DNA from: Adenophora triphylla var. japonica
Taxonomy: Eukaryota > Streptophyta > Magnoliopsida > Asterales > Campanulaceae
Assembly: GCA_022495995.1 (NCBI GenBank)
Contig: JAFEMH010004907.1
Span: 1-64,000 of the forward strand
DNA length: 64,000 nt
Direction of reading: 5' to 3'
The notes under the pieces were generated by a model. That model searched no databases. It was not told where the DNA came from and worked only from the letters and a program-made list of their open reading frames with translations. Each line of letters opens with the position of its first letter. The first letter of the stretch is position 1. Position numbers and translations under genes: made by a program. Of this stretch, positions 43,438 to 55,500 are shown piece after piece.

Positions 43438-45246
43438 TGTCACGACTCAAAATATAGGCATTATTTATGATGTGCATTTTATATTATAGTTCCTTATTTA
43501 ATTTATATGATATACTAGTTGTGTTAATAATTTATTTTATGTTAAGATAGATGAGTGAAAGTAAATTTTAATTCATTATATGTAATGAGGTGCTTGATTT
43601 CAAAGTATGAAAACTAGGTGAGTTTAAAATAATGGTTTAACTTACTGAGGGGCAAAAATGTAAATGGTAATGTATATCCTCTTTATGTGGGTGAAAGCCC
43701 CATACCATTTCTATTATCTTCTTCTCTGATGCAATTGAAGACTCCATTGTTGAACCCAGCCAAGTTTCTCTTTTAAAATTCACCATAAATTATATCCTTA
43801 CCCTTTCTTCAAAGTAATTGCACCAAAATGATGAGTGGAGCTTGAGGATTTCATCTACCCAACCAAGAACACTTTCCATTGTTATATTCAATTGAGGCAA
43901 GTTGTTATGTTTCCCTTCTATGCATGCTCATATAGATATGTTACAATTGATTGAAGTGTAATTGTTATTTGTGAAACCTAGTCAAGTTAATTGTAGGGTT
44001 TGCTAATTTGGGTGTTTAGTAGAATTGGGAACTTTCATTGAATTGAAATGGGTAAATGATTGTTGGGTGAAGATTGTAACATTCCTTTTTAAATTAAAGA
44101 GTTGGGTTGTATTGGGTAAACTATAATGAAGGAATTAGGGAGTTTTGTAGTTTGGATTGTGAACAATGGTGCCATCAAAGTGTTAGAACTTTTGGGTTGG
44201 AAGTCTGAATTTTTTGCTCACGATTCGTACACTGAAACAAAGCTTGACATTCGGAGCGGCCGCGCTCCAGCTAGAGCAGTCGCGCTCATCAAAGGAAAAT
44301 TGGCAAAAACTCTAGGGCACTGAGGGCGGCCGCGCTCCAGGCCACGGCGGCCGCGCCCGGCCCCCTCGTTCCCAAACCTTTGTTTCCTAAACTATTCTTA
44401 CTTAATTACTTAGACTATTTTAACCTCATAGCACACCTTAATTATAGTATAAGACAACAGTAACATTTTAATGCCGAAGATGCGTGGATTGAATCATGTA
44501 TTGGTAGCCTTGGTGCTAAATATGGCGAATACTTTATGATGTTGCTATTTTATAAATGCTTGGGTGGAGTATGTATCCCTACTTTGGATCATACATTATT
44601 TTGTTAAACAAATATGCTATTATTGTGTTTAACTAGTTAAAGTCCAGCTGGTACTTGGTTGTCGGGCAATGTTATGAAATTATAATGGCACCGAGCCAAG
44701 TTCATTATAATACATACATTGGTAACCCAGATTTTACCCTCCATTGGTCATGGATTGGATTAGTGAACTGGCATCTTCTTTATGGAGATGGTTCTAGTTA
44801 CTGCAATCCTGGGATACGACTGAGTGTCGGAGTCCCTATGATATTGATTTGGTTATGGTTCCGGAATCGCTTCATCAACTGCTGCTGCTGCTCAGAGTTG
44901 GATGACCCTTGTGTTTAAACCTTGGCTAGTATCCTTCTAAGTGTTAAATTAATGCACTTGGGTGATGTTATAAGTTGATTCTTCTTTTGTATCATAAGTG
45001 TTAATTATATGAACTATGAATGCTTTACATGCAATGCATGTCATCTTGTTGCATATATAACAGCTTGTTGAGATTTATCTCACCCCGTCCCTTTTAATGT
45101 TTTAGGCAGGAGCGAGCCAAGGGTATAGGTCCGATTGAGACTTGAGGAGGACGCCAGTTTAAGTTGTTATTTTGGGGTAAGAGTTTAGTGGTTACATTAT
45201 GTAAATGTAAACCAAGGGATAGTACACCCAAGTTTGTTATGTAATC
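43438..45246. mobile_element. LTR-like fragment interrupted by Tat-B
   Basis: Starts TGTCACGACTCAAAATATAGG-like (first bases TGTCACGACTC), a common plant LTR start, and runs 1.8 kb without a gene until Tat-B begins. It contains GCGGCCGCGCTCC at 44256-44268 and 44326-44338 and GCGGCCGCGC at 44347-44356. The matching other end lies outside the window or is deleted. The orientation and family are uncertain; the short ORFs inside (e.g. 44126-44323) look random. Confidence 0.5.
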
Positions 45247-47241
45247 TGAAATTACCCGATCTTTTTCGCGCGCGGGGGCGCGGCGGAAAAGGCTGTTGTC
45301 TTTCGCGGGGGGTTGGTGTATGAGACCTCGCTTCACGGGAAGGAGCAGAATGAGGAGTCGCCACGCGGTTTTGTATTTTGAGCCCAAACGTTGAGAAACG
45401 GCTATTGCGAAAATGGTATCGTTTTTATTGGTAGCAAAAACTTAGGAAAAGGCTTTGAAAACGGGGATCATTTTTATTGGCAGCAAAAACGAGTAAAAAG
45501 CTTTTTTTTAGTACCAGAGATTGTTAGGTTCGGAGGTCAGGTTACGTTTCGGGTAGAGTATGACGAGATCGCCCGAAACGCCTCGCATGACGAGTCTTTC
45601 TACCTTTCTCGAAATCGTGTGTGTGTGTGTGTGTCTTTTGAAATGGGGGCTTGAATGACAAGATTAATCTTGGTTTGAGTGACAAACATTGATTAGGTGA
45701 CTTTGTTTGAAAAGACGAGCGTTTGCGTGGCAAACGTCGGTTTTGAGTTCGAAATGAGCGTTTGCGTGGCAAACGTCGATTTTGAGTTTGAAATGAGCGT
45801 TTGCGTGGCAAACGTCGATTTTGAGTTTGAAATGAGTCATTGTTAACGATTTTTACGAGAAAAATGCGTATTAAATGATTTTAAGTGTCAAATGGCGGCT
45901 TTGAGTTTGAAGATGAGCATTCGGAGGCCGAACGTCATTTCGCGCATTTTGAAAGAGAGTTCGACGGACGAACTCCGGTTTTGAACCGGGCATTACATTG
46001 TTAACGATTTTTACGGGAAAAATGCGTATTAAATGATATGCGATCAACGAATCGGGTTGCGACTCGGACTTTTGAAAAGTAAATACTATCACAATCCAAA
46101 CGGATCGGACTTGTAAATGACAGTATTTAAAGCGGTGTCAACGGAATCAAACGATCCGGAATCGTAAATGACGATCAACGAGGCCAAACGGCTCGGAATT
46201 GTAAATGACGATCAACGAGGCCAAATGGCTCGGAATTGTAAATGACGATCAACGAGGCCAAACGGCTCGGAATTGTAAATGACGTGAAAGTAAACGGAAC
46301 GGGGTCGGAACGCCGTTTTAACCCGTGATTACTTCTCTTACGGAAAGAGAAGAGGATCGAGGGGCTAAAACGTATCGGACCCCGTTAGACGGAGGCGTCT
46401 ACATTTTGACAATGACGTTCGAAACAGTTATAGCGACTGGCGCGTAAACCGAGACGGAACGGAAGATTCAGAGAGAGGGAGTTATACCTATGGCTAGGGT
46501 CGACTCCGTTGGCTCGGGAGGTGTGCACGGGACACGGAAAGTTATTCGAAAGGTTGTTTCGAAGTTGTAGGGTGCGTATTTGATCGAAATACGAAGGTTT
46601 CACGCGAATCGAGACAAAATGGGAGCTCGGAAGGGGTGGAAACCAGTTTGGACCGTGGGGTATGTGAGTTTTTGGTGTTTTTTCATCCTCCTTTGCCTTT
46701 GACAAAGAACTTCTATTTATAGGGTGAAAATTGCGGTAGGAGTCCGGCACGACTTGGACCGAATTTCGGGGTTTTGGGAATTTTGGAAATGCTGGGACTT
46801 GTTGGCAATTTCAGAAAATTGCACAAAGGAGTCCCCGGACTTGGCTTGCAAACCAGGGGCATTTTGGTCTTTTCCCTCGAATTTGATTGAAGGGTGATGT
46901 GTGGGCGGTGGCATGGGCGCCACGTGCCCCCTCCGAGTCACCGGCTTCATGGGAATTTGTTCCCGGTCCCGGTTTTGTCCGTTTTTAAAATAACAAATCC
47001 GAAATGTCCGAAACGCCCGAAAAGTGCCGGAAAATGCGTTTTTCGTGGAAATCCATACTTTTACGTGAGATGTCACGTGATGAGTACGGTTTGACGTCGG
47101 GATGCACGGGCAAGCCCGGACGCCTCTGCTGGCACAAAGAACGGGGAGTTTAACGAGTTCCGGTTAACCTGGAGCGGGCCAGTTAACGGATTTCGGTTAA
47201 CTTTCTGACGGATTTGGACGATCCGGATTTGGGTACTTACA
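45247..47241 (-). repeat. 3' LTR of Tat-B (1995 bp)
   Basis: On plus it starts TGAAATTACCC and ends GGGTACTTACA, the inverse of the Tat-A LTR ends. It shares the GT/AC run, the AACG-type repeated blocks (here GAGCGTTTGCGTGGCAAACG three times at 45716-45810), the 46140-46285 repeats (AAATGACGATCAACGAGGCC) and the TATA at 46714-46721. Confidence 0.92.
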
Positions 47242-47439
47242 GTTAGCCCCTCGGCGACGTCACTTTCGAAGGAAGTGGGGTCGTCGAAAAGATAAGGATC
47301 CAAATCGGGATGCCTTACTTTGAAAGAGACCTGGGCGGTCAGCTGGCTGGACCCTTAGCGAAAAGGATTCCTACGTATCCCGAGCGGGAATCAAGCCGAT
47401 CGTAGTTCGAAAAGGGGCAAGGGCCGCGCATGGGGACCT

Positions 47440-48185
47440 TGACCTGAGCGAGACTGTTAGGAGGCGTCTAAACCTGGATAAGACCATTCGCGAGGTACCT
47501 GTACCTGAATGGAGACTGTTAGGAGGCGTCTGAACCTGGGGCTTCTGAAACCTTCGAGGGCGTGTGGTGCCTCAAACCGGAGTTGCGATGCTAACGAGGG
47601 CGTTCGTGCCTTGGGTGCTGGGCTTATTGCTGTTGCCAGTTTTATCCTGCTGGGGATGAGCGTTCGGGCCTACCTGGATGGCCGAAGAGGGATTGTTGTG
47701 CGGGCTTATTGCGGCTGCCGCTGAAGTGGAACGGTCGGGCTTACGACTGGCGGCGGGAGAAGTTGCAAGGCGTTCGTACCTTGGGGTTCGGGCTTATTGC
47801 CGATTGCCGAAGATGACCTGTTTGCAAGGCGTTCGTACCTTGGAGTTTGGGCTTATTGCGATTGCCGAAGAGACGGTTTGCAAGGCGTTCGTACACTTAG
47901 GGTTCGGAGCTTATTGCGGATTCTTAGGAGAGATGGCTTTGCAAGGCGTTCGTACCTTGGGGTTCGGGCTTATTGCTTTGTTGCCGAAAGAGACCCATTT
48001 GCAAGGCGTTCGTACCTTGGGGTTCGGAGCTTATTGCAGTTCGAAGGAGGCGGTTTGCAAAGGCGTTCGTACCTTGGGGTTCGGGCTTATTGCGGTGCCG
48101 AAGGAGACTTTTGCAAGGCGTTCGTACCAGGGTTCGGGCTTATTGTGTTGCCGAAGGAAGGCTGTGAAAGGTCTTTGGTAAGAGA
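47440..48185. repeat. Array with GCAAGGCGTTCGTACCTTGG (Tat-B)
   Basis: Seven to eight units of about 55-60 bp share GCAAGGCGTTCGTACCTTGG and GGTTCGGGCTTATTGC. Tat-A has only short matches (AAGGCACGAACGCCTTAC, near 32320). Units differ mainly in a variable 15-20 bp insert. Confidence 0.88.
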
Positions 48186-48189
48186 GTGG

Positions 48190-48500
48190 AGGTCGGACCG
48201 CGAAGGTCGGGATCAACTGTTTGAAATCGGACCATGAAAGGTCGCGATTGAGGATTTGAAATCGGACCGTGAAAGGTCGCGATTGAGGATTGAAATCGGA
48301 CCGTGAGAGGTCGCGATTGAGGATTGAAATCGGACCGTGAAAGGTCGCGAATAAGAGTTTGAAATCGGACCGTGAAAGGTCGCGATTGAGGATTTGAAAT
48401 CGGACCGTGAAAGGTCGCGAATGAGAGTTTGAAATCGGACCGTGAAAGGTCGCGACTGAGGATTGAGATCGGATCGCGAAAGGTCGCGATTGAGAGTTTA
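48190..48500. repeat. Array with GAAATCGGACCGTGAAAGGT (Tat-B)
   Basis: Eight units of about 34 bp (GATTTGAAATCGGACCGTGA then AAGGTCGCGATTGAG). I find no counterpart in Tat-A. Long antisense open frames over this array are repeat translations. Confidence 0.9.
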
Positions 48501-48579
48501 ATGGTGAGGACCATTTAAATTTTAACGTCGGGAGACGAGTGAAAACTAACCGGGAAATGTCCGGAGACATGGTTTGAGC

Positions 48580-48910
48580 GTTTGAACGTCACGAGCGTCA
48601 GTGCTAATCGGGAATTTAACGTCGGGAGACGAGCGTTAGTGAAAACTAACTCGGGAATTTAACGTCCGGAGACGGCGTTAGTGAAAACTAATCGGGAATT
48701 TAACGCCTGGAGACGAGCGTTAGTGAAAACTAATCGGGAATTTAACGTCTGGAGACGGCGTTAGTGAAAACTAATCGGGAATTTAACGTCTGGAGACGAG
48801 CGTTAGTGAAAACTAATCAGGGAATTTAACGTCCTGGAGACGGCGTTAGTGAAAACTAATCGGGAATTTAACGTGCGGAGACGAGCGTTAGTGAAAACTA
48901 ACTGGGAATT
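48580..48910. repeat. Array with TTAACGTCTGGAGACG (Tat-B)
   Basis: Seven units of about 41-43 bp (GGGAATTTAACGTCTGGAGA, CGAGCGTTAGTGAAAACTAA). This is the inverted equivalent of the Tat-A array at 31530-31890. Confidence 0.9.
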
Positions 48911-49199
48911 ATCCTCGGGGATAGGGCGTTAGAAATGTCTAATCGGGAAATTCTTACACTTTCGGGGCCAAAAGTGGTAAAATTGGAATTGCCAAAAGCC
49001 GAGGGGCAAAAGGGGCAAAAATTATTGCGGTGCGCAAGAGTCCGGCCGGACTTTTACCGTTTTTCCGTAAACTTTTAAATGCCGAGGCCGGGAAGAAAAT
49101 GGTCATTTCTTCCATTGTTGCCGGCGAGAGAGGAGAGAAAAGAGAGAGAAATCCAACCCAAATTGCAAGGTTTGCTCGAATTTGTGAGGGAAAATCGCT

Positions 49200-51867
49200 A
49201 TGGAGGGTGAAGGAGGACCAATGGCTCGCCACGGAAGGACCGACGACGAAAGAACTCGATTGGTTCGGACCATTCGAACCACCACTCTTCCATTGAATCC
49301 GGCGGAGTTTTATCCGGCGAGGGACCGCCACAACTCCAAGGGAGGGATCGAAAGACACGTAAGTTCCCTACAAATTCCATTAATTTCAAGAATGTGCATT
49401 CTTTAAATGTTAGAAATTTGTTAGGAATTTACTTAGGGATTTTGGTGCCCGATTTGGGGCTTTTGACTTTGCTATGAATCGTTGTCGAAATTGACTAGGA
49501 CGTAGTTCAATTGACATCATGGGTAGATAACATAAAAATTTTGGTTGCAAAATTCCATGTCTAAATGCATTTTCCAAAATTAAAGTAGCTTTAATTCGGG
49601 ACGGAGCGAAATTTTCGAAAAATTCGAAAGAATTTGAAAGTTCCGGATTCGACGGAGTTTTCGAAATGATTTTGAAAGTTCCGGATTCGACGGAGTTTTC
49701 GAAAGATTTTGAAAGTTCCGGATTCGACGGAGTTTTCGAAATGATTTTGAAAGTTCCGGATTCGACGGAGTTTTCGAAAGATTTTGAAAGTTCCGGATTC
49801 GACGGAGTTTTCGAAATGATTTTGAATATACGTAGGAAATGAATGAGAACCGTATCTGCATTGCATCCTTTTGACATGCGTTGTTGCATTTTGTTGACGT
49901 TGCTTCGTCTTGTTTGTCTGCGAGGGGACAGGATGGTTGATACCCACAACCGTAAGAGTCGGGGTGCCTTTGAGGCGCAAGGCATTGTGGGGCCTTATCC
50001 GGACGTGGCCCGAGAGGGAGAGAGGAGTCCACGACAACGGTGATTGACTCAGGAGCCATTTGGCCCAGGTTTGCTCCAGTCTTGTATCAGGCTGCCCGGC
50101 AGTGATACTGCCGAGCGAGTCCATGTATGTCGCGAGTGGCGAAATGCCGGTGGGATCAAACCACGCTTTCCATTTCGAGATGGGGAGCGGCGGTGACTCC
50201 CACAGATTTCTTTGCCTATCAGCCCGGGTTGCCGACTTATGGCAACGCGCGGCTTGGTGTGGAGTCGATGGTTACACCCCGGAGCGGTTATGCAGGAACC
50301 TTTGGGGTTTTGATATTACCGATGCCGGGGAGCTTAGGCATTCGGTACGAGGCCGATGGAGCATCACGAGGCGGGTGTCGCCGATTATCTGGCCGGGTCC
50401 TTGAGGATGACCGCGGAGCATCCGGCTCGAGGGTTCCTTTGGTTTGCGCCGTCGCCGACCTTGTTCCCGACTTCCGACACGTCTTGTCACTTCCCTCTCG
50501 CTCGGTCGCCGATGCATCCGGATGCCGTGAGGGGTTTGCGTGGGGGAGGCTGGGCGGCCGAGCTCTACCATTCCCTGGACCCAGAGTTCTCGCTGGGGAG
50601 AGGAGCACTCATTTAGGCTGCTTTACACTGTCTTGGATGTAAGTTTACGTGCTTTTTCTTTTCCTTGCCTCTTTTATGTACTCGTATGTATACGCTTTCA
50701 GTAGGCGACATAACTTTCCATTCTCTTGGCAGTGCAGTGCTACGAGGTGTTCGATCACGAGCTTGGGACGTCGAGGCCGTGCGGGTCCCTTTGTTCCCTG
50801 CCTTGCTAGTTTAGCGAGAAGAAGGCGAAGAGGGCGGTCTCTTCGAGGGTTGGCACTCGAGTGTCGTACGAGGAGATATCTCTGGCGCCGAACCCAGAGT
50901 TCTCAGAGAGGATCCGGGCCGACTGGTGGAAGCAGTGTTTGATCATGTCGCGGTGCGAGATTTCCCGTGAGACTACACGGCGGCGGAAGCTCTGGTGGGA
51001 CTTCACCTGCGACGCCATGTATCCGGGGGGAGAGGGTGACTCCCGTCGGCGTAGGCGGTCTCTTCCATTGGCCGGCTGGATCCTCCTCTGCATTACATGC
51101 GGCATCCCCACGGGAGATGCCGATGGATGAGAGCTGGAGGGATACCTTCGGGGTGTGTACTTCATCTAGAGTACATCATGCGGGGGCCGCCTATGATGTT
51201 TTCTTGAGATGAGGGCGAGAGCCCGCGGGTGCGGCATAGGGAGGGCGAGGTCCACAGAGGTCCTCGACATTTTCTGTCCCACGAGCTAGAGCTAGCGTAC
51301 GAGGCTGGGCGGTTCGCGCGGGCGACTTGTGATCCAGCTCCCGGCGGAGCCGAGACCACGATACGGGCGGACCCCAATGCTTCGGTGAGCATCTTTTTGA
51401 TTTTACGCATTTGATAGTAGCATTACGCACATGATGCATCTGTACTTTCTGTTCGCTTTCGTGATTTTCTGGTTCGCGAGTATGCGGCCATACGTACAAT
51501 GAGGCCGTAGAGGTGGTGGGACGGAGTGAGTCCGCCTACGCCCGGGAGGCTCGTGGAGTTTATGCGGTGCGGTTCCGGAGGAGCGTGGACGTCGCGATCG
51601 GGGGCCGTCTAGGCCGAGGGGTTCGCTGCTCCCACGGTGGTGGGAGGACTTCACGCGGGGGTTTGGCCGGTTCGCGGGCGGAGCAGGCTGGATTTGGAGC
51701 TCCTTCTTACGCGCACTCGGGCGCGAGAGAGAGTCCTCGAGTTTGCGTACTCCAGGAGGCCCTTTGCCTATTCCGATTTGGAGGAGTTCGGCGAGTTCTG
51801 TTTGCGGCAATTCGGCGGCGGCGGAGCGGTACGTCGAGTGTACGGATGACAAGCGGGACTCGAGTAG
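49200..51867 (+). pseudogene. Antisense PMD1 gene of Tat-B, four predicted exons
   Basis: Predicted exons: 49200-49358 (159 nt, MEGEGGPMARHGRTDDERTR), 49925-50638, 50733-51384 and 51481-51867. Donors GTAAGT (49359), GTAAGT (50639) and GTGAGC (51385). The acceptors at 49924 and 51480 read CGAG where Tat-A has CAG. Exon 1 keeps LVRTIRTTTLPLNPAEFYPA. Exon 2 keeps ITDAG and ARGFLWFAPSPTLFPTSDTS. Exon 3 keeps VSYEEISLAPNPEFSERIRA. Several frameshifts break the frames relative to Tat-A, mostly one to two bases. Conservation of exon length and splice sites in two diverged copies supports a real spliced gene in the ancestral element. Confidence 0.6.
49620..49830. repeat. Minisatellite in PMD1 intron 1 (Tat-B)
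   Basis: Five units containing TTCCGGATTCGACGGAGTTT, spaced 36 or 39 bp apart, corresponding to the 37-bp array of Tat-A at 30605-30850. Confidence 0.9.
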
Positions 51868-52419
51868 TCCCCTTTTCTTGCTTTCTTTCTTTTTTTGTTT
51901 AGACAAAATGCATGTATTTGTCGGGAACAAATTTTGATTTGAGATGTATTTGCAAAAGGCGCCAGGTAGAGGCGGGAACTGTACTTCCATATTTATTTTG
52001 TGATCACCTTCGGTTATTTTCGGCAAATAAGCAAATAGGTTAATCAAAAATAAATAAAAAGGAGAAATGCATTAAAAATTGAACGGAGTCAAAAATTAAG
52101 CATGTATTCACTAAATTTTAATTATTTGCCTTGTTGCACGAGCCGGGCGGAAGGGATATTGTCATTTGTTAAATGAAATCGAGCGAGCACGCGAGATTTC
52201 ATAAGGGTGAACAGGGCATGGTTTGGAAATGTTTCCAACTTTAAAGCAGTAGGCTGCAGAGTTGACAAGTCAAGCTGCGGGAAGTCCCAGGACTTGGAAA
52301 TGAATTTCCCGATTCTTTAAATTGCAGGTTTCAGCTTTGCAATTTGTAAGAAGCTACCGCATTGCTTTGCTCATTAAGTGAGTTCTTTTCCATTTCTTAA
52401 GGTTTTCTTCACCTTCGAA
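51868..52419. other. Spacer between PMD1 and PMD2 in Tat-B
   Basis: About 550 bp, AT-rich in the middle, equivalent to 27980-28504 in Tat-A. It holds the presumed end of PMD1 and promoter of PMD2. CGGGCGGAAGGGATATTGTC and a TTGCACGAG block are shared between copies. No clear TATA box stands out. Confidence 0.5.
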
Positions 52420-53580
52420 ATGGCTCCTTTTAAGTTATCGTCTCGGATGCAAGAGCGATATTTGGACAACTTTCGCCGTGGGTACGGAACCAACACGAGG
52501 CGAACAAAAGGTTTTTCGAAGGTCATTGCAGGATTAAATCTGTTTGGGCTTTGAAGGAGCTCATGCGAATTGGGACCTTTTGAGAGCGGCCTGTCTCGGT
52601 TGCGGGACGTAAGAGGAATGTGTACGGCTTTTCGTACAACGAAGTCACTCCTACGTTTGAAGATTTCAGGCCATCACAGGAGGACACGAGAAGGAATAGC
52701 TAGTTCTTCCGTATGCCGGTGGCATGGCCACCATTGAGAAGCTAGTGTCTTTGTTGGGTATCTACATGGAGAAGCATACGGAGATCTTGTCTGAGATTAG
52801 TTACGTTGACATTTCGGGACCGCCAGAAAGATTTGCGGCCGAGGAGCGTCTTTGCGTGGGACGCGTTTGCTGCATGCGCGGTGCTACTGTTCACATTCAC
52901 GTCTCACAGGTGTGTGCCCATCACACAGTGTCATCTTGGACTGGTGAGGCAGTGCGGAGTGGAGAGACATCGTGCCGTTGGTCTTGGGCGAGACGTTCTG
53001 GCATAGGCCGGATGGCGGCCGTGGCCGATACATGTGGGGAGGGAGTCCCGCTATGCGGCCATGTGGTTGAGGGAGAGGCTACGAGATGATGCCCGAGGTG
53101 CCAATGTCTGTGACGCTTGGTCTTTCTCGCGGCGTCCTCTGGTGATAGGGGGTAATCGAGCCGAGCCGGAACTGCTGGATGGCCGAGACTTAGCACGCGT
53201 CACTTGCGATGGTGGGTTCCCCATTGGAAGTTACAGACTTGTAGGACCGCTCGGGAGGGTACATTGATCGTCGAGTGCCGGGCCGTCTCGAGGAACGTCT
53301 TTCTACATTCCATCATTGGTTACTGCGGCAGTACGAGTGGAAGCAGATGCACCCTTGGACCGATACGAGTTATGCTTTGCTACTTTTGAGGTGGGATCTC
53401 TGCGGATGGAGGATCCTTGTGGCCGTTGGTCACCGGTGGTGGCAATACACGTCCTTTCTGCCGCGGGGTTCTCTTTCACCGGAGAGAGGGCCTTTGATAC
53501 ATCGACGCAACGATACGGGCGACGTGCACGAAGAGTGTATGGGGGAGACACGAGATGGCTATCTTGTGGAGACGGAGTAG
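52420..53580 (+). pseudogene. Antisense PMD2 gene of Tat-B
   Basis: ATG at 52420 gives MAPFKLSSRMQERYLDNF, matching Tat-A. After about 30 codons the frame shifts repeatedly, but blocks such as ATIEKLVSLLG (52727), the PLVLGETF block, VPHWKLQTC (53210) and HHWLLRQYEWKQMHPW (53312) are readable across frames. The region after 53344 has no counterpart in Tat-A because of the copia-junction deletion. It shows that the protein once extended past the Tat-A breakpoint, with WDLCGWRILVAVGHRWWQ near 53395. A stop occurs at 53578. Confidence 0.65.
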
Positions 53581-54456
53581 CTGTTGAGTGCGGTCACACA
53601 GACAGGTTCGACATTGAGGAGGACAGGGCGAGGGCTAACCACAGGAATGCGTGCGCCATGGCTGATTATGTGGCAAGTGCCAGGGGAGGCCAATCAAAGC
53701 AGCTGCGATGATGGCTCGAAGCGAGCGGCTCGAGACGAGCTAGAGAAAGGGCTGTATTGGCGGCACGAGATTGACGGAGCGTCGAGAAAGAGTCCCCGAG
53801 CCGGGTAGAAGGCCTACCGGAATATTTCCGGCGAAGGTGAAGAACACTCGCCGGGGAAAAGGGAAAGGGAAGAAGGATGAAGGACACTAGTACGGGAAAC
53901 TAGGTTGACCTTCTTGTCCGTAGTATCCACCCATGTCATTGCGAGAGACATTAATTGATTAATGTTTTATTGTAGTTTTGCTAGCGTGTAGCGAGTCAAG
54001 AGTTGGCCGTGCTTGAACTCATCAAAGAATGTTTTAACCGTTATGAATTTGTAGGTTAAATGAAAAGAGTTTTCGAAACACAAGCAATTGATGCTTATTG
54101 TATTTTTTGTTTTTTTAGACCGAACCAAAGATGGCACCCTCGTTCCCCTTTTACAAGCGGACTAAGGGGCTCAGGTCACCGTAGTTCGACACTTTAGGTG
54201 AATTTGAGAAAACCAAGACAAAAGAAGTGCGACCTGTTTTTACGGATCATTAGCGGGAATGTATCCGGTTGGGTATTACTCTTTTAGCACTTTAATTTAG
54301 GGGGACGGTGTATGGGGAAGGTGAGTTGACTCGTGCTCTTCCTCAAACGAAGTATCTGCGGAGCTTGCTTCGTTCACGGGTTAACGAAAGGGTTTCCGTC
54401 CAAATCTGCTAACTTCGTGGCTCCTCAGGAGAAGATTCTTTGTACCACGAATGGTC
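53581..54456. other. Spacer between PMD2 and integrase in Tat-B
   Basis: No conserved domain. The first 250 bp may be the 3' part of PMD2 in another frame (LIMWQVPGEANQSS, basic text to 53808). The rest is noncoding and lies between the 3' ends of the convergent antisense gene and the pol gene. Confidence 0.4.
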
Positions 54457-55500
54457 CTATCCGTAGGCTCCCACTTTCAGAGAGGATTGGTGCGTAGGAG
54501 GTTTTCCTTTAGCACCAAGTCGCCTTCTCTCGATGTCTCGGATCTTAAATTTCTTGTCGAATGCTCGTGCCATTACGCTGCAGTAGGCTCGAGTGTGTTC
54601 CGTGGCTTTCAATCTGCGCTCGTCGAGTAGAGCAAGTTCGTCGTGACGGCTCTGTAGCCATTCGACTTCATTGACCCCGTTTTCCAAGAGGACTCGGAGG
54701 GATGGAATTTCCAATTCCACGGGTAACATTGCTTCCATTCCGTAGGTAAGTGCGAACGGAGTCTCCCTGTGGCGGTTCGGCGATGTTCGGTATCCCCGAG
54801 GGCTAGATGTAGCTTTTCGGGCCGGTCAGAGCCTGCAGTGGTCATCTTTACGATTATCATGGCGAGAGTCTTGTTGGGTTGCGCCTCTACCGCACCATTG
54901 GTTTGTGGTACGTAGGGAGAAGACCTGTGACGTGTGACTACGAATTCGGTCGGTAGTTGGTCACAATTTCCTTCGAAGTGAGTCCCATTGTCGGAGATGA
55001 TCTCATGGGCACTCCGTATCGGCACATGATATTCTCTCGGATGAACTCGGCCACCTTCCTAGAATTCAGTACCTTGTACGATCAAGCTACTACCATTTGG
55101 TGAAGTAGTCGGCTTGCGACTAAAATGAACTCGTGACCATTGCTCCCTGGAGGAGTGATCTTGCCGATGTGTCGATTCCCCATGTGGCGAAAGGCCGTAG
55201 GCGTAGTCATGCCGATGGTAGAGTTCGTGAGGAGGATGTGATTGAGGTTGGAAAACCGTTGACATTTGTCGCGACTTGGACGGCTGGATGCGATGCATTT
55301 CCATTGATATCGATAGTATCCCATACGGAGAATGATCGTGTCAATGCTCGGGCGTTCATGTGCGGACCGCGGGTTCCGTTGTGAACTTCGTTCATTAGCT
55401 CGGCTTTTTCTTTGTTTACGCGAAGGAGTGGCCCTTGGTGGCGCTTCTTGTACAGCATACCCCCCAAAATGACGAAATGGGATGCCGGGCATTTTAATGC
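54457..55500 (-). pseudogene. Tat-B integrase, heavily frameshifted
   Basis: Readable blocks in sense order: ALKCPASHFVILGGMLYKK, GPHMNARALT, HMGNRHIGKI / PPGSNGHEFILVA (first Asp region damaged), ISDNGTHFEGNCDQLPTEF (second Asp), PQTNGAVEA (Glu) and GVNEVEWLQSRHDELALLDE. Compared with Tat-A, substitutions concentrate at CAG: for example SPYRP reads SPYVP and EFRVTCH reads EFVVTRH. The end (54457-54540) extends past the Tat-A breakpoint with KKFKIRDIERRRLGAKG. Confidence 0.88.

Noticed and set aside
44126..44918. Short ORFs (65 and 87 codons) as host genes
   Set aside because: No domain, no codon bias or conserved neighbours; they lie in LTR-like noncoding sequence.
48031..48570. Minus-strand ORFs of 124-179 codons rich in SRPFTVRFQ
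   Set aside because: They translate the 34-bp GGACCGTGAAAGGTCGCG array and have no independent support.
49580..50124. Minus-strand ORFs of 159-191 codons over 49410-50124
   Set aside because: They translate the intron-1 minisatellite and the opposite strand of PMD1 exon 2.
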